Source: Pelagihabitans sp963710535 (GTDB lineage: Bacteria; Bacteroidota; Bacteroidia; Flavobacteriales; Flavobacteriaceae). From it: a stretch of 64,000 nt of DNA. The notes under the pieces were generated by a model. The model saw only the letters and a list, made by a program, of their open reading frames with translations. It made no database searches and was not told the DNA's origin. The DNA lies in the NCBI GenBank assembly GCA_963710535.1, contig CAVQAW010000003.1, forward strand, positions 1,178,001 to 1,242,000, read 5' to 3'. Shown piece after piece: positions 9,626-17,181 of this stretch. A program made the position numbers and the translations under genes. How positions within the stretch are numbered: the first letter of the stretch is position 1; each line of letters opens with the position of its first letter.

Positions 9626-10114
9626 TTACTGCTTTACATTCATAAAGGCATCGCCTTCGTAAGTAGTATAATTAACCTTAAGGGCATTTACTTTCCTTAA
9701 TTCTTCCTTGATATCCGAGATCAATCCCATATTGGCATTTCTATCGACCTTCAGAGAAGTTGTCAAAACATTTTGAAGTTCTTGTGGTTTTTTGGCCCTT
9801 TCCATCAAAATAAAATCCCCAACATCGGCAGCGTTGGCAAATTTGTCATTTAATTGAATTTTGGGTTCTGTTCCAAAAATCTTCTGGTACTCCCTCGTGG
9901 GCGCACCCACATATATGGTAATTACCCTGTCCTTCTTTTCCAACTTTTTGATTTCGTTGGCATTCGGAAGTTGGTTCTCGACCTTTACGGTACTGTCTTT
10001 CATCACCGTTACGGTCATGAAAAAGAACAGCAACATAAATACGATATCGGGCAATGAAGCCGTATTCACCGCAGGTACGTCACCGGCACCCTTTTTCTTA
10101 TTAAATTTTGACAT
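9626..10114 (-). CDS. exbD: ExbD/TolR family biopolymer transport protein (second copy)
   Basis: At 162 aa it has a short cytoplasmic N-terminus (MSKFNKKKG), a single TM helix at about 22-42 with the conserved aspartate of the ExbD family in LPDIVFMLLFFFM, and a periplasmic domain. The Asp in the helix carries protons through the ExbB/ExbD motor that energises TonB. It follows the first exbD by 21 nt in an exbB-hyp-exbD-exbD series. Two different ExbD subunits are common in this phylum. Confidence 0.92.
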   Translation of the reverse strand: MSKFNKKKGAGDVPAVNTASLPDIVFMLLFFFMTVTVMKDSTVKVENQLPNANEIKKLEKKDRVITIYVGAPTREYQKIFGTEPKIQLNDKFANAADVGDFILMERAKKPQELQNVLTTSLKVDRNANMGLISDIKEELRKVNALKVNYTTYEGDAFMNVKQ

Positions 10115-10135
10115 ATCTCTTTATTTAAAAGCTTG

Positions 10136-10762
10136 TTAATTTTCCGCTGTTGCCGTGGACGAGGAAGTTTCCGCTTCCGACAGCTTCTGTGGAAACATGT
10201 CCTGTACCCTGGTCAGTTCGTCCTTCAACCGATCCTTGGTCGTTTGTGGAGTTTCCTGTTTAAGGTACTCGGCTTCCATATCTGTAAACTTTCGCTTGAA
10301 CAAACGCATTGCTTCCCGGTTCCTCAAATCGTTATAGGCCCCGACCAACTCGTTTTGAACCGTGATGTAGGTACCATATTTGGTCTCCCTATCGTTCTTC
10401 AAGGAAATGATTGCCTTTGTCGGATTATCCGAGGAAGACTGGTCTTTCTTTCCCTGACTGCAATAGTTACAAGTGCCATCACCGTTGTTTTCCAAAAATT
10501 GTTTGGCCTTTTCGCGCAGCTCTTTCAATTGGATCAACTCCCCATCCGCCAATAATTGGCCATTTTTGTTGATGTTCACCTGAAAGATGTTTTTCTGCTT
10601 GATCACAACATCGGTGTCGGGCGGCTCAATGGGTGGCAACATACGATCGAGACCGGCATCGGTTTCAATAGTAGTGGTCACCAAGAAAAATATCAATAAA
10701 AGGAAGGCGATATCCGCCATAGATCCCGCATTTACTTCTGGTGCTCCCGCTCTTCTGGCCAT
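10136..10762 (-). CDS. exbD: ExbD/TolR family biopolymer transport protein (first copy)
   Basis: At 208 aa it is longer than typical ExbD (about 140). The N-terminal MARRAGAPEVNAGSMADIAF leads into a single TM helix (about 16-37) containing the functional Asp. The periplasmic part has an inserted stretch with a CNYC pair (CxxC, near residue 98) that could form a disulphide, then a charged, helical C-terminal tail rich in E/K/R. Together with ExbB and the second ExbD it should form a proton-driven motor that powers TonB-dependent outer membrane receptors, such as the one starting at 63631. Confidence 0.92.
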   Translation of the reverse strand: MARRAGAPEVNAGSMADIAFLLLIFFLVTTTIETDAGLDRMLPPIEPPDTDVVIKQKNIFQVNINKNGQLLADGELIQLKELREKAKQFLENNGDGTCNYCSQGKKDQSSSDNPTKAIISLKNDRETKYGTYITVQNELVGAYNDLRNREAMRLFKRKFTDMEAEYLKQETPQTTKDRLKDELTRVQDMFPQKLSEAETSSSTATAEN

Positions 10763-10776
10763 AACTTAAATTTTAT

Positions 10777-11208
10777 TTATTTGGTAAATATTTTCTTTAC
10801 GCTGGGCAAAACCATCAAGACCACTGCGACCGCGGTAAGGATGAAAAAAACGTAAAGTCCCATCCCGATATTCTTGACCGTTGACTCGTTGGACATGGCC
10901 ATGTACTCCGCAGAAACGTCATTGTTGCTGGAAAGAACATAGGAAATGATCGCGACCGCGGCAAACCCGCCCACAGCGTACAAGGTTTTTTTAAGTCCCT
11001 TCGGATTGGCAAACATATTCAACAATGCGAAGCCGAGACTAAAGATCACCGCAACCGCCAAAAGCAGATAGGTGATCATGAACATGGCATTAATCGCACC
11101 GCTTTGGGCCGCTTCGGCCGGAGGCATATTAGCGTCCGGAAGCATGAACCAAAGCCCAGCACCTATCAACCCTATGACTATTAAAGCTATTTTTACAATT
11201 TTATTCAT
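10777..11208 (-). CDS. Four-helix membrane protein of the exbB/exbD cluster
   Basis: At 143 aa it has four predicted TM helices, at about 3-22, 40-64, 75-93 and 111-133, and no recognised catalytic motif. It lies between exbB (25-nt gap) and exbD (14-nt gap) on the same strand, so it is co-transcribed and may be an accessory of the ExbBD motor. I do not recognise a named family; similar unnamed proteins occur in this position in flavobacteria. Confidence 0.75.
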   Translation of the reverse strand: MNKIVKIALIVIGLIGAGLWFMLPDANMPPAEAAQSGAINAMFMITYLLLAVAVIFSLGFALLNMFANPKGLKKTLYAVGGFAAVAIISYVLSSNNDVSAEYMAMSNESTVKNIGMGLYVFFILTAVAVVLMVLPSVKKIFTK

Positions 11209-11233
11209 AATTTAAAGGTGTTAAGGGTGCGAA

Positions 11234-12013
11234 TTATTTTTTGTGGTCCACCAACATATCGATCAAGGTGATTGAAGAATCTTCCATATCATTGACGATA
11301 CTATCAATTTTTGCAATGATGTAGTTATAGAAAATTTGAAGGATGATCGCGGTGATCAGACCGAATACGGTGGTTAAAAGTGCCACCTGAATATCCCCGG
11401 CAATAAGCGAGGCGCTCAAGTTACCCACAGCTGCAATTTTCTGGAAAGCTTGGATCATCCCGATTACCGTACCCATGAACCCGAGCATCGGTGCCACGGC
11501 GATGAACAACGATAGCCAGGAAACGTTTTTCTCCAACTGGCCCATCTGTACGCCTCCGTAGGCAATTACAGCTTTTTCGGCTGATTCAACACTCTCACCT
11601 GCCCTATCCAACCCTTGGTAGTAGATCGAAGCGACCGGCCCTTTTGTGTTTCTGCAGACTTCTTTGGCGGCTTCAACCCCACCCGATGCCAAAGCATCTT
11701 CCACTTGTTGTTTCAATTTAGCGGTATTGGTACTTGAAAGGTTCAAGTAAATGATTCTTTCGATGGCCACGGCCAAGCCAAGGATCAAACATAATAGTAC
11801 AATTCCCATAAATCCGGCGCCCCCTTGTATGAACTGTTCCTTCAACACTTGGGTAAAGCCCTTTTCCGCTTCGGCGGGAGCAGCATCCTGTAGCATGGCT
11901 ACCGCTGTAGAAATATTTGATACTACCATGGCAGTCGTTGCCTTTGCACTTACCGTATTTGCACTTAGAACAAATAACCCAGTCACAGCTAGGATAGAGA
12001 ATAATTTTTTCAT
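11234..12013 (-). CDS. exbB: MotA/TolQ/ExbB proton channel family protein
   Basis: The ATG at 12013 is chosen over an in-frame TTG at 12022. The 259-aa product starts with a cleavable signal (MKKLFSILAVTGLFVLSANT), as in many Bacteroidota ExbB proteins. Three TM helices follow at about 55-80, 155-180 and 198-225. The segment WLSLFIAVAPMLGFMGTVIG, with its conserved Pro and Gly, is the ExbB/TolQ/MotA signature lining the proton path. It is the first gene of the exb cluster; a near-match -7 element (TATCTTTA, one mismatch) lies at 12048-12055. Confidence 0.93.
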   Translation of the reverse strand: MKKLFSILAVTGLFVLSANTVSAKATTAMVVSNISTAVAMLQDAAPAEAEKGFTQVLKEQFIQGGAGFMGIVLLCLILGLAVAIERIIYLNLSSTNTAKLKQQVEDALASGGVEAAKEVCRNTKGPVASIYYQGLDRAGESVESAEKAVIAYGGVQMGQLEKNVSWLSLFIAVAPMLGFMGTVIGMIQAFQKIAAVGNLSASLIAGDIQVALLTTVFGLITAIILQIFYNYIIAKIDSIVNDMEDSSITLIDMLVDHKK

Positions 12014-12047
12014 TTTTTTCAAACTTAGATTAGTTAGTTAATAGGGT

Positions 12048-12055
12048 TAAAGATA
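12048..12055 (-). promoter_or_regulatory. Probable -7 element of the exbB-exbD operon
   Basis: TATCTTTA on the minus strand differs from TAnnTTTG at the last base and lies 35 nt upstream of the chosen exbB ATG. A TTTTG lies 23 nt further upstream, at the long end of the allowed -33 spacing. Confidence 0.35.
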
Positions 12056-12089
12056 AAAAAAAAACGCAATAATAAAAGCAAAACTTTCG

Positions 12090-12177
12090 CAGAGAGGAAG
12101 GGATTCGAACCCTCGATACACTTTTGGTGTATACACACTTTCCAGGCGTGCGCCTTCGACCACTCGGCCACCTCTCT
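12090..12177 (-). tRNA. tRNA-Ser (anticodon GGA)
   Basis: The minus strand folds as a type II tRNA. The acceptor stem AGAGAGG pairs with CCTCTCT, followed by discriminator G as expected for serine. There is a D-arm, an anticodon loop CTGGAAA with anticodon GGA (reads UCC/UCU), a long variable arm (GTGTATACACC...), and a T-arm with GGTTCGAATCC. CCA is not encoded. Length is 88 nt. Confidence 0.96.
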
Positions 12178-12247
12178 AGTCTGACCTGTTAAAGGGTTGC
12201 CCAAATAACAAAAAATTTATTAGTTGAGGAAATTAATATGGGAAATT

Positions 12248-13276
12248 TTATGTCATCTCCCCGCGTAGCGGCGTTTCGAATACCGTTTTGAAAGATTTGT
12301 GCGATACGTTGCTGCCCAACAGATACATCAGCTTGGTAATGGCCGCCTCGGTCGTAATGTCCTTGCCATTAATGACTTGTAACTTTTGCAGCTGTGTACT
12401 GGTCTCATATTGCCCCATGATCACCCCCCCACCGGCACACTGGGTTACACTGACAATATGCAAGCCTTTTTGGATCGATTTGCCCAACAGGGCCGACAAC
12501 CAATCATCAGTTGGGGCATTTCCGGCCCCATAGGTTTCCAAAATCAAGGCTTTTAAACCAGGGGTACCCAGTACGCTGGACAATAATTCTTCGTTGAGGC
12601 CCGGAAAAAGTTTTAAGATGGCCACATGGTTGTCGAGCTTTTTATGGACCACCAGCGGCTTCCTGTGTTTCGGCACCCATAGATTTTCCGTAAAAATCTT
12701 TAAATGGACCCCCGATTCGGCCAAGGGCGGGTAGTTCAAAGATTGGAACGCCTTGAAATGTTCGGCATTGATTTTGGTGGTACGGTTTGCCCGATACAAC
12801 TTGTATTCGAAGTAAAGGCCCACTTCCTGGATGGCCGGGCCATCCTTGCCCCGCATGGCCGCGATCTGGATGGAGGTGATCAGGTTTTCCTTGGCGTCGG
12901 TTCTCAGATCGCCTATGGGCAACTGACTTCCCGTAAAGATGACCGGTTTGGCCAGGTTTTCGAGCATATAGCCCAAAGCCGATGCCGAATAGCTCATGGT
13001 ATCGCTGCCATGGAGTACCACAAAACCATCATGGGATCCGTAGTGCGATTCAATGATCGCCGCGATTTCGATCCAGTGCCCCGGATTCATATTCGACGAA
13101 TCGATTGGGCGCTCAAATGAGATGGTATCAATCGAGCAGCCCAACTGATTCAATTCCGGGATGCTCTTCAGCAATTTTTTGAAATTGAAGGCCTTGAGTG
13201 TCCCTGAGTCATAGTCTTTGACCATGCCGATGGTGCCCCCGGTATAAATCAATAGTATTTTGATCGGTCCTTTCAA
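12248..13276 (-). CDS. ansA: Type I asparaginase
   Basis: The product hydrolyses asparagine to aspartate and ammonia. The 342-aa protein carries the first catalytic threonine in TGGTIGM (12-18) and the second in HGSDTM (89-94), as in cytoplasmic asparaginase I. It lacks a signal peptide, which also fits the cytoplasmic type. The only start in frame is TTG at 13276; the frame is closed by a TGA about 50 nt upstream with no ATG between. It follows tatD with a 111-nt gap. Confidence 0.93.
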   Translation of the reverse strand: MKGPIKILLIYTGGTIGMVKDYDSGTLKAFNFKKLLKSIPELNQLGCSIDTISFERPIDSSNMNPGHWIEIAAIIESHYGSHDGFVVLHGSDTMSYSASALGYMLENLAKPVIFTGSQLPIGDLRTDAKENLITSIQIAAMRGKDGPAIQEVGLYFEYKLYRANRTTKINAEHFKAFQSLNYPPLAESGVHLKIFTENLWVPKHRKPLVVHKKLDNHVAILKLFPGLNEELLSSVLGTPGLKALILETYGAGNAPTDDWLSALLGKSIQKGLHIVSVTQCAGGGVIMGQYETSTQLQKLQVINGKDITTEAAITKLMYLLGSNVSHKSFKTVFETPLRGEMT

Positions 13277-13387
13277 GAATTCAGTGCCAATTTTGAATGA
13301 TCGTGAATATTGGTTTCATGTCTAGTTATTTTATGATACAACCTCTTTGCTCTTGCCTTTTTTTGTCTTAGGCATTCTTGTGGGCCA

Positions 13388-14164
13388 TCACCGGGTTGGA
13401 AGACCGAAAACCTTCAAGGCGTTGGTGGTGGTCTGGGCGGCGATTTCGTCGGTTTCTTTTTTATAAAGCTGCGCCAGCTTCAACGCTATCAATGGCAAAT
13501 ACGAACTTTCATTGCGTTTGCCACGATAGGGAACAGGTGCCAAATAGGGTGAATCCGTTTCCAGTACAAGATGCTTTAGATCTATTTGTTCCAGAAAGGT
13601 ATCGATTTTTCCGTTCTTAAAAGTGACCACTCCTCCTATTCCGAGCAGCATGTTGTACCCTATGGCCCTTCGAGCCTGTGCCAAAGTACCGGTAAAACAA
13701 TGGAAGATGCCAAAAAGGTCGGCTCCCTTTTCCTCTTCCAGTACCTCAAAGATTTCATCGAATGCATCCCGGCAATGGATCACTATGGGCAATTTGTACT
13801 TTTTGGCAAGGCGTATTTGATAGGTAAAAGCTTCCCGTTGCTGTTTTAAATAGCGCTTCTCCCAGTAAAGATCGATGCCGGTTTCCCCAACAGCATAGAA
13901 CTTGTGGCTGGCCAGCATGGTCTCCACATGTTGCAGTTCTTCCCTGAAATTTTCCTTGACATGAGTGGGGTGCAGGCCCATCATCAAATAAATGTTTTCG
14001 GGATATTTTTTCTCGAGATCGAGCATGGATCGGGTATAGCTCGAATCGATCGCGGGAATGAAAAATCGCCCAATTCCAGATTCCAAGGCCCTTTCGATCA
14101 TGGCATCCCGATCCTCATCAAAGGCTTCACTATACAGATGGGTGTGGGTGTCGGTTAATGTCAT
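13388..14164 (-). CDS. tatD: TatD family metal-dependent hydrolase
   Basis: This 258-aa TIM-barrel amidohydrolase-fold protein has all the metal-binding motifs of TatD nucleases: THTHL near the N-terminus, GLHPTHV, GETGIDLYW, the HCRDAF histidine, FHCFTG, and ETDSPYLAPVP for the last Asp. TatD proteins have 3'-5' exonuclease activity on DNA and RNA in E. coli. A -7 element ends 5 nt before the ATG, so the mRNA may be nearly leaderless. ansA follows on the same strand. Confidence 0.95.
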   Translation of the reverse strand: MTLTDTHTHLYSEAFDEDRDAMIERALESGIGRFFIPAIDSSYTRSMLDLEKKYPENIYLMMGLHPTHVKENFREELQHVETMLASHKFYAVGETGIDLYWEKRYLKQQREAFTYQIRLAKKYKLPIVIHCRDAFDEIFEVLEEEKGADLFGIFHCFTGTLAQARRAIGYNMLLGIGGVVTFKNGKIDTFLEQIDLKHLVLETDSPYLAPVPYRGKRNESSYLPLIALKLAQLYKKETDEIAAQTTTNALKVFGLPTR

Positions 14165-14168
14165 CGGA

Positions 14169-14176
14169 CAAAAATA
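14169..14176 (-). promoter_or_regulatory. -7 element immediately before tatD
   Basis: TATTTTTG on the minus strand matches TAnnTTTG exactly and ends only 5 nt from the tatD ATG (14164), which would place the transcript start at or within a few bases of the start codon. A divergent exact match, TATCTTTG, lies on the plus strand at 14181-14188. Confidence 0.5.
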
Positions 14177-14180
14177 GGCT

Positions 14181-14188
14181 TATCTTTG
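14181..14188 (+). promoter_or_regulatory. -7 element, probably of the retropepsin-like gene
   Basis: TATCTTTG is an exact TAnnTTTG match facing the gene at 14354. It would give an unusually long leader of about 155 nt. I see no obvious riboswitch in that leader. Confidence 0.35.
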
Positions 14189-14353
14189 TTAAACTATATT
14201 CGCAATTTGGGTAATTTTTCGGAGCCTAATGTTCAGGCGATTCGATTTGGAATATCCAAAGGCCAAAGATGAAAATTTTTAATTTGTTGATCTAAGTCGG
14301 AATCAGGCCGATGACCCCGACAAAATGATCTATATCGCAACGGAAAACCAATC

Positions 14354-14800
14354 ATGGCAAGCCTCTCAAAATTCTTAAATGAAAAAAAGTACTTCAAAAT
14401 ACCATTGGTACTCACGGCGACCAACCATTTCGAACTCATCGTTAAGATCAATGGGATAACGGGCAGATTCATCCTCGACACCGGTGCTTCCAACACCTGC
14501 ATCGGATTTGATAAAATCGAGTATTTCAACCTCAATTCAAAGGCTTCCAAAATCAAGGCGGCGGGCGCCGGAGCCAGCGGGATGGAAACCCTGATCTCCA
14601 AGCGCAACCTTTTGGAAATCGGTCCCTGGAAAAAAGAGAAAGTGAAAATTGTGCTTTTTGACCTGAAGCATGTCAATGAGGCCCTAATCACCCATAAAGC
14701 CTTGCCGGTTGAGGGCATCATCGGGGCGGATATTCTCAAGAAGGCAAAGGCGATTATCGACTATGACCAACGATGCCTGTTCTTGAAATCAAAGCCATAA
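14354..14800 (+). CDS. Retropepsin-like aspartic protease domain protein
   Basis: This 148-aa protein is one clan AA half-barrel. FILDTGASNTCIG (39-51) contains the catalytic D-T-G (42-44). The downstream EGIIGADIL matches the hydrophobic-Gly 'flap-end' motif (I-I-G-x-D-x-L) of retropepsins and DUF1758/PF13650 proteins. There is no signal peptide. As a single half-barrel it would need to dimerise to be active. It is not part of a retroelement: no reverse transcriptase or integrase is nearby. It converges on odhB. Confidence 0.85.
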   Translation: MASLSKFLNEKKYFKIPLVLTATNHFELIVKINGITGRFILDTGASNTCIGFDKIEYFNLNSKASKIKAAGAGASGMETLISKRNLLEIGPWKKEKVKIVLFDLKHVNEALITHKALPVEGIIGADILKKAKAIIDYDQRCLFLKSKP

Positions 14801-14894
14801 ACCCGAACATCTTGACCAAAAACGAAAGGTCTGCACTTGTTGCAACGACCATTCTAAAGCGGCCTTCCCACCTTCAAAAAAGCATAGGGACTTA

Positions 14895-16118
14895 CTAGAG
14901 CTCCAAGGCCTTTTTCACTTCGTTCTGCATCAACAGTTCTTCAGGATTTTCCAGGGCCTCCTTCACCGCCACCAAAAAACTTACCGATTCTTTCCCGTCG
15001 ATAATCCTATGGTCGTAGGATAGGGCCACGTACATGATGGGGGCTATGGCGATGGCTCCGTTTCTAGCGATCGGCCTGTCCACGATATTATGCATGCCTA
15101 AAATTGCGCTTTGCGGCGGGTTGATGATCGGGGTGCTCAACATGGAGCCGAATACCCCACCATTGGTGATGGTAAAGGTGCCACCGGTCATTTCATCGAC
15201 CGTGATTTCCCCTTCCCTGGCACGGATGGCCAAGCGCTTCACTTCGGCCTCAACACCCCTAAAGGTTAGGTTTTCCGCATTGCGGATGACCGGTACCATC
15301 AGTCCTTTCGGTCCGGAGACCGCGATACTGATGTCACAGAAATCATAGCTGATCATTTCCTTGCCATCGATCATTGAATTGACGGCAGGGAACATTTCAA
15401 GGGCCCTTACCACTGCTTTGGTAAAAAAGCTCATGAAGCCGAGGCTCACACCGTGTTTCTCTTTAAAGATCTCCTTATAGGTTTCCCGCAGGGCAAATAT
15501 GGCCGACATGTCGACCTCGTTAAAGGTGGTCAGCATAGCCGTTTCATTCTTGGCGGCGACCAAGCGTTCGGCCACTTTTCTTCGCAGCATGGAAAGCTTG
15601 GAACGGGTTTCCCCCCTGTTCCCTCCGGTAGGGGTACCCATCGAAGGCACCGCATTTACGGCGTCGTCCTTGGTGATTCTTCCATCCCTTCCCGTACCTT
15701 GAATGGAGGTGGCATCGATGCCCTTTTCCTCCAAGATTTTTTTGGCGGCGGGCGAAGCCGAACCACTGGCATAGGATTCCTTTACAACTGCGGGCTTTTC
15801 CTCTTTTTTGGGCGCTTCCTTGACCTCTTTTTTCGGTGCCGGGGCTGCGGCAGCCTTTTTTGGAGCTCCATCGGGTTTGGCTGCACTTGTATCGATCAAA
15901 CATACCACTGCGCCAACCGCGACGGCATCCCCAACGGCTGCCTTGAGGGTTATGGTCCCACTCTCTTCAGCAGGAAGTTCCAAGGTTGCCTTATCGGAAT
16001 CGACTTCTGCGATGGCCTGGTCCTTTTCAACATAATCCCCATCTTCAACCAGCCATTCCGCAATTTCTACTTCTGTGATGGATTCCCCCGGTGAGGGGAC
16101 TTTCATTTCTAAAATCAT
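14895..16118 (-). CDS. odhB: 2-oxoglutarate dehydrogenase E2 (dihydrolipoamide succinyltransferase)
   Basis: This 407-aa core of the 2-oxoglutarate dehydrogenase complex transfers the succinyl group from lipoamide to CoA. The lipoyl domain spans 1-77 with the lipoylated lysine K43 in DSDKA. An Ala/Pro/Lys-rich linker runs to about 118. The peripheral E1/E3-binding domain is at about 120-157 (ASPAAKKILEEKGI, GTGRDGRITKDD). The catalytic domain follows, with the active-site His in LSYDHRIIDG near 370. It is the last gene of a sucA-M23-odhB series on the minus strand, 82 nt after the M23 gene. Confidence 0.97.
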   Translation of the reverse strand: MILEMKVPSPGESITEVEIAEWLVEDGDYVEKDQAIAEVDSDKATLELPAEESGTITLKAAVGDAVAVGAVVCLIDTSAAKPDGAPKKAAAAPAPKKEVKEAPKKEEKPAVVKESYASGSASPAAKKILEEKGIDATSIQGTGRDGRITKDDAVNAVPSMGTPTGGNRGETRSKLSMLRRKVAERLVAAKNETAMLTTFNEVDMSAIFALRETYKEIFKEKHGVSLGFMSFFTKAVVRALEMFPAVNSMIDGKEMISYDFCDISIAVSGPKGLMVPVIRNAENLTFRGVEAEVKRLAIRAREGEITVDEMTGGTFTITNGGVFGSMLSTPIINPPQSAILGMHNIVDRPIARNGAIAIAPIMYVALSYDHRIIDGKESVSFLVAVKEALENPEELLMQNEVKKALEL

Positions 16119-16200
16119 TCTTTTATTTTTTGATGTGTTAGCTTGTCGTTTACGATTGTTACAAACCTACAACAGTGCGTTGGTTTGACAAAGGGTTGTG

Positions 16201-17166
16201 TTATTCCAAATTTTTGATCAAATCTTCTTTTACGGGCAGATAGTCTTGCCTTGGTTCGCCATTGACCAGCAGACGATCGAAATAGAGTTTTGCCCCGGTA
16301 GCCCCGACCATGGCGATCTGATTTTGCAGGCTAAGGTGCAAATGGGGTTCCGTGGAATTTCCAGAGTTGCCGCATTGGGCCAAAACCTCGCCCCTGCGAA
16401 CGTCCTGCCCTTCTTGAACCTTGATACTGCCCTTTTTAAGATGTGCGAAAAGCACGAACTCTTCGGCATCGGTCTTCAAAACCACGGTATTGCCGGTGAG
16501 TTGTTCGGGATTCGTCTTACCCGGAATATTATCCTCTACCCCTGTAATGACCTGAACCACCCTGCCATCGCATGGGGCGATGACTTCTTTTCCAAATACC
16601 AGGTAGTCCTCATTTTCAGTGCCTCCATTCCTATGGGAGGCACCATTTTCAACCATTAAAAGATCATAGGCATACTGTTGGCTAATTTCGGCAACATGGT
16701 AATTTTGTTCCACTTGGGTACCGCCCCAGTAAACAAACCATTCTTCTCGGAAGGGCAATGACATTTTGCTGGTGTTTCGTTCCAAAATAGGAACATCCAA
16801 GTTTCTCACGGGTTGAATGCGCAGGCCATTGATCTGGTTTTGGGGATTCAATGAAATGACCATATCCGCTATGGCCTTTTCAAAATAAGTCCTGTAATAA
16901 TAGGCCCCTGCATCGGAACGGCTAAACTCCATCTTCGTAATGGCCCCCATGGGCGTATTAACGTTTTGGGCAAAAAATCTTGAAGTCTGTTCCCTGGGGA
17001 GCGCTTTTTTCATTTCTACATCGAACAACTCGAAAATCCCGTTGTAATCGGCAATGTTGTACAAAACCATGATGTCGTTCGCCGCTTTGTCGTAATTACC
17101 TGATTGCATTTGGGAAAAACCCCATGAACTGGTAAAAAGCAGCATGAAACAAAGGATGTTTTTCAT
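16201..17166 (-). CDS. Exported DUF3887 + peptidase M23 (LytM-like) protein
   Basis: The 321-aa protein has a signal peptide (about 1-19), an N-terminal DUF3887-like domain (about 25-115) and a C-terminal LytM fold. In the M23 domain, His242 (AHLKKGS) and the HxH pair His275/His277 (PHLHLSL) are in place. The first ligand motif HxxxD reads Q164-YAY-D168, so the first zinc ligand is Gln. A substitution here is known in some M23 relatives, and activity on peptidoglycan is uncertain. It lies between sucA (15-nt gap) and odhB (82-nt gap) on the same strand, an odd partner for TCA-cycle genes. Confidence 0.85.
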   Translation of the reverse strand: MKNILCFMLLFTSSWGFSQMQSGNYDKAANDIMVLYNIADYNGIFELFDVEMKKALPREQTSRFFAQNVNTPMGAITKMEFSRSDAGAYYYRTYFEKAIADMVISLNPQNQINGLRIQPVRNLDVPILERNTSKMSLPFREEWFVYWGGTQVEQNYHVAEISQQYAYDLLMVENGASHRNGGTENEDYLVFGKEVIAPCDGRVVQVITGVEDNIPGKTNPEQLTGNTVVLKTDAEEFVLFAHLKKGSIKVQEGQDVRRGEVLAQCGNSGNSTEPHLHLSLQNQIAMVGATGAKLYFDRLLVNGEPRQDYLPVKEDLIKNLE

Positions 17167-17181
17167 TTGATTTTTGCTTTC

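Noticed and set aside
14354..14800. Retroelement or viral protease
   Set aside because: It is a stand-alone clan AA domain with no reverse transcriptase, integrase or repeats nearby.
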